Source of the DNA: Acinetobacter lactucae
Lineage (GTDB): Bacteria > Pseudomonadota > Gammaproteobacteria > Pseudomonadales > Moraxellaceae
Assembly: GCF_001605885.1 (NCBI RefSeq)
Contig: NZ_LRPE01000011.1
Coordinates: 62,001-126,000 of the forward strand
DNA length: 64,000 bases
Direction: 5' to 3'
The position numbers were made by a program, and so were the translations under genes. This document shows positions 33,815-42,594 of this stretch, one piece after another. Numbering within the stretch: the stretch's first letter is position 1; each line of letters opens with the position of its first letter. A model generated the notes under the pieces. That model saw nothing but the letters and a program-made list of their open reading frames with translations, was not told the DNA's origin and did not search any database.

Positions 33815-34239
33815 ACAAAGATTCCTTACGTAAATATCATCAGCCTAGTATGTTCTTTTTAAATAGATACGTAAGCACAAATAAACATACGTAGCGTTGC
33901 AAAAATTACACTTAACAAATATCTATAGAAAAAAATTCTCATGACTAACAACTTTTAGCAGCATGAACTTTACTAAAAATAAAATGCATCTTTCTATTTT
34001 TATGATTACTAGCATTAATGCAAATCGATTTATTCGTCAATATATAAACTATTTTACTCCCACCTCAATCCGAGGATTATCAAAACCTCGTAACATCAGT
34101 TGAACGTATATGCCTCCTGATTTAAATCTACTACTTTGCATTGTCTTCAACCTGCTTAATTAAAAAGTAACTAAACTGTTTTTATTATTCAGCAAAAGCG
34201 AATAATCTAAGACTATAAAGATGGTACTGGGATAAAGGT
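33815..34239. other. Intergenic region with TACGTA-type repeats
   Basis: Between the luciferase-like gene and a LysR gene. TTACGTAA (33827-33834), ATACGTAA (about 33868) and ATACGTAG (about 33888) occur upstream of the minus-strand gene, spaced about 41 and 20 bases, and may be regulator sites. The rest (33910-34239) is AT-rich with no recognisable ORF. Confidence 0.4.
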
Positions 34240-35139
34240 ATGAGATTGGATCGTATTCAGGCAATGCAGATTTTTGTTCGAGTGGCAGAAGCTGAAAGCT
34301 TTATCCACGCAGCAGAAGCACTTTCCCTACCTGCCTCAACAGTCACTAGCACAGTTAAAAATCTTGAAAAGTATTTACAAGTCCGTCTATTAAACAGGAC
34401 AACGAGACGGGTTAGCCTGACTCCAGAAGGTGCAGAATATCTCATCCAGTGCAGAGATATACTCGACCTAATTGAACATACTGAGTCCAACCTAACTAAG
34501 GCCATCAAACAGCCGCAGGGTCGATTACGAGTTGATATGCCCGCAGGTATTGCTCATTCGGTGATCATGCCAAATCTGAAAGATTTTCAGCACCGTTATC
34601 CAGATATTTACCTCATGATAGGCGTCAGTGATAGACAAGTAGATCTTATTAAGGAGGGTGTGGATTGTGTGATCCGCATGGGAAATTTAGAAAACTCCAC
34701 GCTGGTTGCCCGCCCTCTTGGTGAGTTCCGCTGGGTAACATGTGCTTCAGCAGCATATTTAAAAGAAAATGGAATTCCAAAAACTCCCTATGATTTAGAA
34801 CATCACCGTGCTGTTCATTATTTTTCAGGGAACAATAGACACGCAGGTGAAATGCGCTTTGTACATAATGGAGAGAAAAAAACTGTACAAATGAGTGGGA
34901 CTACCGCTGTTAATGAAACTGAGCTTTATATAAAAATGTGCCTTGAAGGACACGGAATCGCTCAACTTGCTGAAAGACTTGTGGAAGAACACTTAAAAGA
35001 AAAAAGACTAATTGCCGTATTACAAGACTGGTGCCCACCGCCTGTTGCTGTGACTTTACTTTATCCGCATCAGCGTTTTCTTTCACCTGCAATACGTGTA
35101 TTTTCAGAGTGGATGGCCGAAATTATTAACAATAAATGA
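34240..35139 (+). CDS. LysR-family regulator
   Basis: A 299-residue LysR protein of the AaeR/DsdC-like group: MQIFVRVAEAESFIHAAEALSLPASTVTSTVKNLEKYLQVRLLNRTTRRVSLTPEG spans the HTH and linker, then a substrate-binding domain with GVDCVIRMGNLENSTLVARPLG. Divergent from the dioxygenase/monooxygenase pair (425-base gap) and followed by a convergent NmrA-like gene. The C-terminal codons (FSEWMAE) reappear as a fragment at 36735. Confidence 0.9.
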   Translation: MRLDRIQAMQIFVRVAEAESFIHAAEALSLPASTVTSTVKNLEKYLQVRLLNRTTRRVSLTPEGAEYLIQCRDILDLIEHTESNLTKAIKQPQGRLRVDMPAGIAHSVIMPNLKDFQHRYPDIYLMIGVSDRQVDLIKEGVDCVIRMGNLENSTLVARPLGEFRWVTCASAAYLKENGIPKTPYDLEHHRAVHYFSGNNRHAGEMRFVHNGEKKTVQMSGTTAVNETELYIKMCLEGHGIAQLAERLVEEHLKEKRLIAVLQDWCPPPVAVTLLYPHQRFLSPAIRVFSEWMAEIINNK

Positions 35140-35261
35140 TCTGATTTATTTTCAGTAATTTCTTCTGTTTTCTTAAAATAATGACGTTTAGATGCAGAAT
35201 TGCTCCCCAGCTTATAAAGCTAGAGAGCAGAACTAATTAGTAGGTTTATTACTAATAGAAA

Positions 35262-36221
35262 TTAAATTGACTTGTTGTTATTTAAGATAAGATTTGTATT
35301 GATCCAAGATGATACATCAGTAACTGGAATAGCATGCTGATGGTTAAACGTACGCCCCTTATCCCATGCGACCCCACGCCCTTGAGCAAAAACTGCACGA
35401 TATTTATTCATCATATCGTTTGGATTACGTTCTAATTTATCCATCAAATACTGCTCACTCCATTCTAAGCGTCTAAAGGGACGGCCAAGTGCAGCTTGCA
35501 GTTTGTCAGCAACATCACTGTAAGTAACCGTATCACCAGCGATATACACGATTTCATTACATATACGTGGTTTGAAGAAAACAATTTCGGCAGTTAACAT
35601 CCCGATATCATCAGGTGTTGTAAGCGTCATCGTGTTGTCAAGACTCCCCAAAGCGTGAACAGTATCGTTTTGCAAGTCAACGACACCAAAGTCTGGTTCA
35701 AACAGATAACTCATGAATATACCAGTCGAAATGATAACCCACTCTGTCTCATGCTGACTGCGTAATAATTCACGTACATCTATCTGTGCATCGAAAATGT
35801 CTTGAGGACTACCACGACCGATCTCATCAAAATCAGCCCCAAACTGCCATGGGAAATATCTTGGGATTCTTGCCTGCAAAGCAGCTCGCGCCAACTTTAT
35901 TGGTGTATCGATTCCTGCTGCATAGCCTGCGCAACCGATTACCGTATCATATTGAGCAAATATTTCTGCCAGCTCATCAATAGAACTCTTAACAAGGTCT
36001 CCTTCAATGATCTCAATTCCGAGATTTCTAATCTCGGTGATAAGATTTCGCTTGTCTGGTTCGTTAGACTCAATGGCACTTGCACGCAATAAAACGCTGA
36101 TTTTAGCATCACCCTCATCCCGTGCACGGAGCGCAAGGCTGCGTAATACAGGAAAACCCAGTTCGCCAGCACCGAGTACAAGAATATTTTTAGATGTAAT
36201 ATTGGTATCTGCTTTATTCAT
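35262..36221 (-). CDS. NmrA-like NAD(P)-binding reductase (isoflavone/aromatic alcohol reductase type)
   Basis: A 319-residue Rossmann protein: GAGELGFPVLRSLALRA (residues about 17-33) is the GxGxxG dinucleotide site, followed by IEIIEGDLVKSSIDELAEIF and the NmrA/isoflavone-reductase pattern FPWQFGADFDEIG. Members reduce aromatic carbonyls or act as redox sensors. Divergent from an HxlR regulator with a palindrome in the gap, so probably controlled by it. Confidence 0.85.
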   Translation of the reverse strand: MNKADTNITSKNILVLGAGELGFPVLRSLALRARDEGDAKISVLLRASAIESNEPDKRNLITEIRNLGIEIIEGDLVKSSIDELAEIFAQYDTVIGCAGYAAGIDTPIKLARAALQARIPRYFPWQFGADFDEIGRGSPQDIFDAQIDVRELLRSQHETEWVIISTGIFMSYLFEPDFGVVDLQNDTVHALGSLDNTMTLTTPDDIGMLTAEIVFFKPRICNEIVYIAGDTVTYSDVADKLQAALGRPFRRLEWSEQYLMDKLERNPNDMMNKYRAVFAQGRGVAWDKGRTFNHQHAIPVTDVSSWINTNLILNNNKSI

Positions 36222-36241
36222 AAACAGGCCTATTAAGAAAT

Positions 36242-36264
36242 GAATTGCTGTACTCTAGCAATTC
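36242..36264. promoter_or_regulatory. Candidate HxlR operator
   Basis: GAATTGCT-N7-AGCAATTC is a perfect 8-bp inverted repeat with 7-base spacer, in the 95-base gap between the NmrA-like gene and the HxlR gene. Confidence 0.65.
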
Positions 36265-36316
36265 AAGAGTGAGCATAAAAGAAGGTACATGCGTGATACT
36301 GCTGGGAGCAAAATGA

Positions 36317-36730
36317 ATGGATCAAGATGAAATACTTCAATATTCACAGACCGTTTGTAATGGCTTGAGAGACGATGATGATGGATTACGACGAGAGGTT
36401 CTTGTGCATGCAGGAAGCCGTTGGTCTCTTGGTGTTATCAACACGCTGGGCGTGTATGGGAGACTGCGCCATGCTGAAATCGGCAGACGTATGCATGGCG
36501 TTACTCAGCGTATGTTGACACGGACTTTACGGCAACTTGAGCGTGATGGCTTAGTACTCCGACATGATTACGCAGAAATGCCACCCAGAGTCGAGTACGA
36601 ATTGTCTGACACAGGCATGGAGTTACTCGTTCGTATGATCCCGCTCTGGACCTGGATTGTAGAAAATGCAGATCGTTTTCGTGAAGCTAGGCAGAATTTC
36701 GATAAATTACATGAGGACTTACACTCATAG
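36317..36730 (+). CDS. HxlR-family winged-helix regulator
   Basis: A 137-residue protein with the HxlR pattern: SRWSLGVINTLGVYGRLRHAEIGRRMHGVTQRMLTRTLRQLERDGLVLRH (residues about 33-82) followed by PPRVEYELSDTGMEL, the wing and last helix. Most HxlR proteins respond to aldehydes, quinones or other electrophiles and control a divergent reductase, which matches the NmrA-like neighbour. A good inverted repeat lies between them. Confidence 0.9.
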   Translation: MDQDEILQYSQTVCNGLRDDDDGLRREVLVHAGSRWSLGVINTLGVYGRLRHAEIGRRMHGVTQRMLTRTLRQLERDGLVLRHDYAEMPPRVEYELSDTGMELLVRMIPLWTWIVENADRFREARQNFDKLHEDLHS

Positions 36731-36734
36731 CTTC

Positions 36735-36772
36735 TCCTTTTTCGGAATGGATGGCAGAGCTAATGATTCATA
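36735..36772 (+). pseudogene. C-terminal fragment of a LysR gene
   Basis: In frame, SPFSEWMAELMIHS matches the C-terminal residues (FSEWMAE) of the LysR gene ending at 35139 and its nucleotides GGATGGC. About 12 codons remain, between the HxlR stop and the DoxX gene. It overlaps the DoxX 3' end by a few bases. Confidence 0.5.
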
Positions 36773-37148
36773 GCCCTGCTACCAACATAAGCCCACCAAT
36801 AAGTGATATATGTTCTAATGCAATATGAAATTCAGCGGTTCGCTTAGGTTCATTAAATTTCCAGAAAGCATGGCCAAACGGAATAGTTAAAAGAGTGAAA
36901 ATAATTAAACCACTAGCACCAACCCATCCATAGCCCAGAGGGTTGAAAATAACCAAAGCTGATCCAATAAGTTGACAAAGTATTGTAGCTACTGCAAATA
37001 ACTTAGGATTTGGAAGTTTAACTTCGATCATTTCTTTTTCAATTTCATTGAAGTTGAAAAGCCCGTAAATACCTGCCCTCCAAAAGAAAAAAGTCAAAAT
37101 AACCTTAGACAAGAAAAAGAAAATAGAACCAGATAAAATTTCTAACAT
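36768..37148 (-). CDS. DoxX-family membrane protein
   Basis: A 126-residue protein with four hydrophobic segments in the DoxX arrangement (SKVILTFFFWRAGIYGLF near residue 14, then LPNPKLFAVATILCQLIGSALVIF, GLIIFTLLTIPFGHAFW, ALEHISLIGGLMLVAGL). DoxX proteins are often paired with reductases in responses to thiol or electrophile stress. Divergent from mdaB, with a TetR-type palindrome 20-35 bases upstream of its start. Confidence 0.85.
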   Translation of the reverse strand: MLEILSGSIFFFLSKVILTFFFWRAGIYGLFNFNEIEKEMIEVKLPNPKLFAVATILCQLIGSALVIFNPLGYGWVGASGLIIFTLLTIPFGHAFWKFNEPKRTAEFHIALEHISLIGGLMLVAGL

Positions 37149-37475
37149 ACATTCACACCTTTAATATTCATACCGATCAGTATGCAAATTGATATTATTA
37201 ATTAAAAAATAAAATTACAACTTAGTTTCCTCATAAGACCAAGATGAGATATTAAATTAACTTCAAATAATACAATGATTTAAAAATATAATTTATTTCA
37301 AAAGTTTTCTCTAAAATTTATAAAATCACATATCTATAGCCTACTTATTACGTTTAAATTTAATTACTATACCAAATAGTAGTATAATTATTTTGACTTC
37401 ATTATGAATCATAATTTTTTATTTATAATATTTTTCAATAGCTTATATTGAATAATTCTCCCAACAGGTAGTTTT
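37149..37475. promoter_or_regulatory. Divergent doxX-mdaB control region with TetR-type palindrome
   Basis: CATACCGATCAGTATG (37169-37184) is an inverted repeat CATAC-N6-GTATG close to the doxX start. ATAC...GTAT arms also occur at about 37371-37390 nearer mdaB. The TetR gene at 38287 has a similar ATACT-N3-AGTAT site (38232-38244) before its start, so that regulator could act on all three. The rest of the gap is AT-rich without a gene. Confidence 0.55.
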
Positions 37476-38054
37476 ATGAGTAACATTTTAATTGTTAATG
37501 GTGCAAAAAGTTTTAACTTTGCTAAAGGTGATTTGAATGAACTATATGTTCAAACAGCACAAGAGCTTCTAACTCTTGAAGGGCATAATGTTACTGTCAC
37601 TAAAGCTGACAGTAACTATGTAATTGAAGATGAAATTCAAAAGATATTAGATAATGACGTCTTAATTTATCAGATGCCTGGCTGGTGGATGGGTGAGCCT
37701 TGGACCGTAAAAAAATGGATGGATGAAGTCTTTACAATCGGTCAAGGCAAGTTATATGCAAACGATGGGCGTACACGTTCTGATGAATCTCACAAATATG
37801 GTTCAGGCGGTTTATTACAAGATAAAAAATATATGTTATCACTCACTTGGAATGCACCTTTAGAAGCATTTAATGACCCCTCACAATTCTTTGAAGGGCG
37901 TGGTGTAGATGGAGTATACTTTCATTTTCATAAGTCAAATCAATTCCTTGGAATGACAGCACTCTCAACTTTTATTACAAATGATATATACAAGAACCCC
38001 CAAATTGACGAAGATATTAGTCGATTTAAGGAACATCTTTTAAAAGAACTCTAA
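37476..38054 (+). CDS. mdaB: NAD(P)H quinone reductase MdaB
   Basis: A 192-residue flavodoxin-fold protein closely resembling MdaB: LIVNGAKSFNFAKGDLN at the start, VLIYQMPGWWMGEPWTVKKWMDEVFT (residues about 67-92), then GLLQDKKYMLSLTWNAPLEAFND. MdaB reduces quinones by two electrons with FAD/NADPH and protects from quinone redox cycling. Divergent from doxX. A terminator follows. Confidence 0.92.
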   Translation: MSNILIVNGAKSFNFAKGDLNELYVQTAQELLTLEGHNVTVTKADSNYVIEDEIQKILDNDVLIYQMPGWWMGEPWTVKKWMDEVFTIGQGKLYANDGRTRSDESHKYGSGGLLQDKKYMLSLTWNAPLEAFNDPSQFFEGRGVDGVYFHFHKSNQFLGMTALSTFITNDIYKNPQIDEDISRFKEHLLKEL

Positions 38055-38062
38055 TTCTCAAG

Positions 38063-38093
38063 TTAAAAAGACCCGTTCAATGGGTCTTTTTAC
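38063..38093 (+). terminator. Rho-independent terminator after mdaB
   Basis: AAAAAGACCC (38065-38074) pairs exactly with GGGTCTTTTT (38082-38091). Confidence 0.88.
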
Positions 38094-38231
38094 CATTAAA
38101 AGAATAATTAAGTCTTTGGTTTGTTATTAGTTAATAACATATATCCCCTTCTAAGATATATACAATTTATCAAACATTGTGTTTTCTAGTTTTGATATCG
38201 CTACTCATTAAATCAATTATTGGATTGCTTT

Positions 38232-38244
38232 ATACTTCTAGTAT
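38232..38244. promoter_or_regulatory. Candidate TetR autoregulatory site
   Basis: ATACTTCTAGTAT, an inverted repeat 5-3-5, 43 bases before the TetR start codon. Similar in sequence to the palindrome at 37169-37184. Confidence 0.5.
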
Positions 38245-38286
38245 GTTTTTATAATGACAATAGTTTTTAGTAGTAATTGAATACAA

Positions 38287-38922
38287 ATGGAAAAAAGTCG
38301 CGGCCCTGGTCGTCCGAAAGACAAGTCAAAAGAAATCGCAATTCTAGCAGCAGCTCGAAAATTATTTCTCGAAATTGGTTTAGACGTTACAACTGATGCA
38401 ATTGCATTAGAAGCAGGAGTAGCAAAATCGACAATCTATTCTTATTTTTCAGATAAAGAGTGCTTGTTAGAAGCTGTCATTCGATTAGAGTCTGATCTCA
38501 CTATAAGTGATGAACAATTTGAAAAAAGCCTCGGTTTGCCTTTGTATGACGTTCTTAAATCCTTTGGATTGAGATATGTTAAGTTTATCAATAATAGAGA
38601 AATTTTAGGGTGGGATCGCCTTATTGCATCTGCTGCAATCAAAACCCCAAACTTACCTGAACGTTTTTTTGCAGCAGGACCTGGTCGTGGACAATATATG
38701 CTGATCGCACTATTATCCCAAGCTATAGCTAAAGGTGAGCTCAAACGATGTGAACCTCAAGTTGCAGCAGACAATTTAACTGGATTATGGCTAGGTTTCA
38801 CAAATCTAGAAGTAAAATTAGGGGTTAGACCTGCACTATCAGCGCAAGAAATCGAAAATAGAGTCGAACATGGCATTAATGTATTTATGGCTTTTTATGC
38901 CAATAAAAATCAGATTAACTAA
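38287..38922 (+). CDS. TetR-family regulator (AefR/TetR_C_7-like)
   Basis: A 211-residue TetR protein. HTH: AARKLFLEIGLDVTTDAIALEAGVAKSTIYSYFSDKECLLEAV (residues about 20-62). The C-terminal domain (RLIASAAIKTPNLPERFFAAGPGR) is of the AefR-like kind. Transcribed in the same direction as mdaB after a terminator, and probably controls mdaB/doxX through the ATAC/GTAT sites. Confidence 0.9.
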   Translation: MEKSRGPGRPKDKSKEIAILAAARKLFLEIGLDVTTDAIALEAGVAKSTIYSYFSDKECLLEAVIRLESDLTISDEQFEKSLGLPLYDVLKSFGLRYVKFINNREILGWDRLIASAAIKTPNLPERFFAAGPGRGQYMLIALLSQAIAKGELKRCEPQVAADNLTGLWLGFTNLEVKLGVRPALSAQEIENRVEHGINVFMAFYANKNQIN

Positions 38923-38939
38923 TTATCAATAAAGAATTT

Positions 38940-39743
38940 TTAACTTCTGGTTTCTAGTGAAGAAAAATATTTTGTAGGTGATCGGCCCAGTGCTTTTTTG
39001 AACATTGTGATAAAAGCATTCACTGAATCATAGCCAAGATTCCCAGCAACATTCTGAACGGAATTCCCTTCAGCTAACTGAGCTAATGCAATCATTAAAT
39101 GAAGCTGCTGTCTCCATTTTCCAAAACTCAACCCCGTAGATTTTTCTATTAGTCTTGCTAGTGATCTCTCACTTATTGCAAGTTTATTCGCCCATTGTTT
39201 CAAAGTCATTCGATTGCTGGGGTTAGATATAAGGGTATCTACCATATATTTTATTTTCGGATGATCTGAAATAGGTAAATGCAACTCTTGAATTGAGGCT
39301 TTTGAGAGTTGTTCTAAGAGTACCGTTACAATACGCGCAGTTGACCCATCAGATGGATATGACGGCTCTTGTTCGGCCAGATAAAGGATTAACTCGCGAA
39401 CCAATGGTGTAATTGCAACAGTACAACTTTCGTCAGGCATTAAAGTTGCGTCTGGTTCAATAAATAAAAAATATGTTTGAGCATTTTCAGTAGCACGACA
39501 GCTATGTGGTATGCCACTGGGTATCCATACAGCGTGCTGCGGAGGGACTAGCCATAATGCATTAGCTACTTCACATGTAACAGCCCCATGTAAAGACAAA
39601 ATTAATTGCCCCTTTCTGTGATTATGTTGTTTTGGCTCAATGGGTTTTAGCCGCGGAGCTAATTGTAAGGCAATCGCTGTTTGCTCAAAGACATCTGAAT
39701 CGAAATCTTCATTAGAGCTTACCACTATCTTATTTTTTGGCAT
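38940..39743 (-). CDS. AraC-family regulator with cupin N-terminus (NimR-like)
   Basis: A 267-residue protein: a cupin sensor (residues about 35-110, NHRKGQLILSLHGAVTCEV, PPQHAVWIPSGIPHSC) followed by an AraC DNA-binding domain (MTLKQWANKLAISERSLARLIEKSTGLSFGKWRQQ and LGYDSVNAFITMFKKALGRSPTKYF). It faces a CynX/NimT-type exporter gene across an 86-base gap, the same pairing as E. coli nimR-nimT. An 11-bp inverted repeat covers its start codon, suggesting autorepression. Confidence 0.88.
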   Translation of the reverse strand: MPKNKIVVSSNEDFDSDVFEQTAIALQLAPRLKPIEPKQHNHRKGQLILSLHGAVTCEVANALWLVPPQHAVWIPSGIPHSCRATENAQTYFLFIEPDATLMPDESCTVAITPLVRELILYLAEQEPSYPSDGSTARIVTVLLEQLSKASIQELHLPISDHPKIKYMVDTLISNPSNRMTLKQWANKLAISERSLARLIEKSTGLSFGKWRQQLHLMIALAQLAEGNSVQNVAGNLGYDSVNAFITMFKKALGRSPTKYFSSLETRS

Positions 39744-39786
39744 ATTTTAGATATAACTTGTCTAAACATTTATATTATGCCAAAAA
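39734..39786. promoter_or_regulatory. Nested inverted repeats between AraC and MFS genes
   Basis: TTTTTGGCATA (39734-39744, over the AraC start codon) is inverted exactly at 39776-39786. Inside lies TTTAGA...TCTAAA with a 9-base spacer. Candidate operator for the divergent pair. Confidence 0.6.
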
Positions 39787-39829
39787 TTTATTTCATAAAA
39801 TGCCTTTCTTTACATTTCCTTTTTAATTT

Positions 39830-41026
39830 ATGAGTAGTCTGAAACAACAACTTAACCCTAAAGCCATCTTCCTTATTCTCGGTATTCTTCTTATTGCATT
39901 AAACCTGCGATTGCCTTTTACGGGTATTGCTCCTGTATTACCTTGGATTCAAAAAGAATTTAATTTAAGTACAACTGCAATAGGTTTTCTTACCTCTTTA
40001 CCGCTCATTGCCTTTGCCATATTTTCACCTTTAAGTGCGTCTATAGCTAAAAAATTTGGTATTGAACGCACTCTATTTGCTGCACTCATGACGATAGCAT
40101 TTGGAATTCTTATCCGCTCAGGACAAAGTGCATGGATGACTTTCTCTGGAACATTACTGATCGGTATTGGGATCGCACTAGGTAATGTTTTATTACCAGG
40201 CTTAATCAAACGAAATTTCCATTCACGTGCTGCATCGTTAACAGGGGCTTACTCTATTACGATGGGTGCAGGTGGAGCAATCGCATCAGCTACTGTTATT
40301 CCCCTTACAGTAGCTTGGGGGTGGCATATTGCTTTATCCATATTTGTACTAGCACCTATTCTGGCACTTCTAGTATGGATTCCTCAATTAAAGAATCATG
40401 AAACGATTAATGTATCTAAAAACAATCCGCACTCAAGTAGCGCCGTATGGAAATCTCCACTTGCTTGGCAGGTCACTCTTTTTATGGGTTTAAATGCGAT
40501 GCCTTTTTATATCGCTGTAGGTTGGTTACCAACAATTCTAATGAACAAAGGGTTATCAGCCGCTGAAGCAGGTTCAATGCATGGTTCTCTTCAATTAGCC
40601 ACAGCAATTCCCGGTTTGATTTTAGCAGCAACATTACGTCGTATGAATGATCAACGCTTAGCTGCAGTTGTGGTCAGTTTATTATCAGCTATAGCATTTG
40701 CCGGTTTTGCATTTGCTCCAAAATTTGCATTACTTTGGTCTCTCATACTCGGTTTTGGCTGTGGTGCTAGTATGATGTTAGGTTTAACCTTTATCGTATT
40801 GCGTACCAACACAACCGAAGATGCAGCAGTACTTTCTGGTATGTCTCAATGTATTGGATATTTAATGGCAGCATCAGGGCCATTATTATTTGGTAAGCTT
40901 TTTGATTTCTTTAGTGACTGGACACTACCTTTACTGATGACTTCAATAATCGCTGTACTAGGTGCTTTAAGTGGAATCATGGCTGGAAGAAACAAACACA
41001 TTGCGCACAAGAGCAATTTCAATTAA
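39830..41026 (+). CDS. MFS transporter, CynX/NimT family
   Basis: A 398-residue twelve-segment major-facilitator protein: LLIALNLRLPFTGIAPVLPWIQKEFNL at the start is the CynX/NimT signature, and IGIGIALGNVLLPGLIKRNF and SITMGAGGAIASATV follow. Relatives export 2-nitroimidazole (NimT) or exchange cyanate (CynX). The divergent AraC neighbour supports a NimT-like drug exporter role. Last gene of the metabolic part of the island. Confidence 0.88.
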   Translation: MSSLKQQLNPKAIFLILGILLIALNLRLPFTGIAPVLPWIQKEFNLSTTAIGFLTSLPLIAFAIFSPLSASIAKKFGIERTLFAALMTIAFGILIRSGQSAWMTFSGTLLIGIGIALGNVLLPGLIKRNFHSRAASLTGAYSITMGAGGAIASATVIPLTVAWGWHIALSIFVLAPILALLVWIPQLKNHETINVSKNNPHSSSAVWKSPLAWQVTLFMGLNAMPFYIAVGWLPTILMNKGLSAAEAGSMHGSLQLATAIPGLILAATLRRMNDQRLAAVVVSLLSAIAFAGFAFAPKFALLWSLILGFGCGASMMLGLTFIVLRTNTTEDAAVLSGMSQCIGYLMAASGPLLFGKLFDFFSDWTLPLLMTSIIAVLGALSGIMAGRNKHIAHKSNFN

Positions 41027-41491
41027 AAGACTAATGAAATGATTTAGTTTATTAAACAAAAAAAAATTGTAATTATTCTGACAATTTGAGCCCCCTTTAA
41101 ATTTGGTATTTTTAATCCAATTTAAAGGGTATTTGCTTATTCTTACAACTTAATAAGCAAATACGAAGATGCAATTAAATAAAATAAATTTGATATAGCT
41201 CTACTTAGGCTCATTATTCAACTCTACACAATCATTCTTTAAGCAGGCCTATCGAATCCTTTGCTTACACGAGATAATATTTATGAATTCCCTTAGCAAT
41301 ACTAAATATCTTATAAATTGCTGCAATAGTTTTGAAAGGCTTCAGATAAGTCTATTTTTCTATAAACTAGATCATGAATCACATCATAATACACAAACCG
41401 CACTTTAAATATAAAAGCCACACGTTTTCTGGTAGGGCTTCTTGAATTAATGCTATGAATATCTAAGTAATCAAATTTAACTTAGGCTAAT
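41027..41491. other. Junction region with three consecutive hairpins
   Basis: AAATTGT/ACAATTT (41064-41087), CCCTTTAAATT-GG/CCAATTTAAAGGG (41093-41129) and GTATTTGCTTATT/AATAAGCAAATAC (41129-41164, 13 perfect pairs) follow in a row after the MFS stop. The first could terminate transcription; the purpose of the others is unclear. 41170-41491 shows no gene. This marks the change from metabolic cargo to the DUF932 operon. Confidence 0.5.
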
Positions 41492-42541
41492 TTACATCAC
41501 CATTATTAATGCCTGCTCCAACCCGCGTTGTTTAATGTTGGCTCCCGCACCAAACCATGCTGAATCCATTCGGTGATCCGTTGATATTGCACGACGCTCG
41601 TGATCTACAAACTCTGTGATACTGCATAGCAAGCCATAAGCCGTATCTTTGGCTGAGGCTAATTCTGCACCACGTCCATGTCCGTTAAACATGGTCATGA
41701 CCTTAGACATAGCACGTCCATTCGGTTCACTTTTATTGTCGGCTTTGGATGAATAGGTTGGTTGAGATTTTGCAACATGACGATAGTACTGAATGATACT
41801 TTCATCCTGTTCGGCAATACTCAGGTTAGTATTATTAAACACAGCATCAAAGTAGGCTGCAGCTTCCTGTTGAGTGACTTTGCGCTGGCTGAGCTGCTTC
41901 ATTTCATACATATGCTCATCCCATGCAAGAACTGAAATACCTAGTTGCTGTTTAATCTTCTCGGCATCAAACTTGGTACTGTGTGGAACTTTCACTACAC
42001 CCGTATTGCTGTTTTTCCCACGTAAAGCAATCGCCAAGGTGTTATTACATACCACGCGAATACTAGTGAACTGCGCCGTGGTCGCCAGTGTGCCATCACA
42101 TGCGGTTGCCAGAAGAATATAGCCATTACTGACATCCTTACTTTTCAATGCTGCCGATTGTCCTGTTCTTGCCAATGCCCAGAACTTACGTCCACCTTTA
42201 AGTACACCCGCCGTTTCTAATTCAAAACCCGATTGCTCGGTCAGGTCACGGTAAAACTCCAGAATCTCTTTAGGCTGGACTTCCTGATAACGCTGACTCA
42301 CCACCGAGAGCGGTGCATGAGTATCTGAACGATAAAGTACTCGCTGTTCTTCAAAAGGCAGAATGAGATTTTGCCCTCTTTCATTCTTTGCCATATAACT
42401 GACATTAGAGGATTCAATTCGCCAGTCCATACCCGCTTGTTGTGCCCAGATTTCAATTGGCTGATTTTGAGGGAGTTGATTACCTAAGCCATGCCAAGGG
42501 GTTTGACCAACAAATGCCATAGTTTCTATTTGATGTGCCAT
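41492..42541 (-). CDS. DUF932 (phage/plasmid-like, TIGR03299) protein
   Basis: A 349-residue protein with the DUF932 start MAFVGQTPWHGLG and the core GRKFWALARTG, ATTAQFTSIRVVCNNTLAIAL, GRGAELASAKDTAYGLL. DUF932 proteins are common on plasmids, prophages and integrative elements; their function is unknown, though some may bind DNA. Last gene of the minus-strand operon that begins near 46068 and lies downstream of RNA copy B. Confidence 0.88.
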   Translation of the reverse strand: MAHQIETMAFVGQTPWHGLGNQLPQNQPIEIWAQQAGMDWRIESSNVSYMAKNERGQNLILPFEEQRVLYRSDTHAPLSVVSQRYQEVQPKEILEFYRDLTEQSGFELETAGVLKGGRKFWALARTGQSAALKSKDVSNGYILLATACDGTLATTAQFTSIRVVCNNTLAIALRGKNSNTGVVKVPHSTKFDAEKIKQQLGISVLAWDEHMYEMKQLSQRKVTQQEAAAYFDAVFNNTNLSIAEQDESIIQYYRHVAKSQPTYSSKADNKSEPNGRAMSKVMTMFNGHGRGAELASAKDTAYGLLCSITEFVDHERRAISTDHRMDSAWFGAGANIKQRGLEQALIMVM

Positions 42542-42594
42542 GATTGATTTCCTTTAAGTGATTTAAATAGTTTGAATGCTATAAACGATGAGAA

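Noticed and set aside
30299..35139. Reading the two LysR genes as a recent duplication of each other
   Set aside because: Their protein sequences differ throughout; only the fold is shared. The fragment at 36735 matches the second one only.
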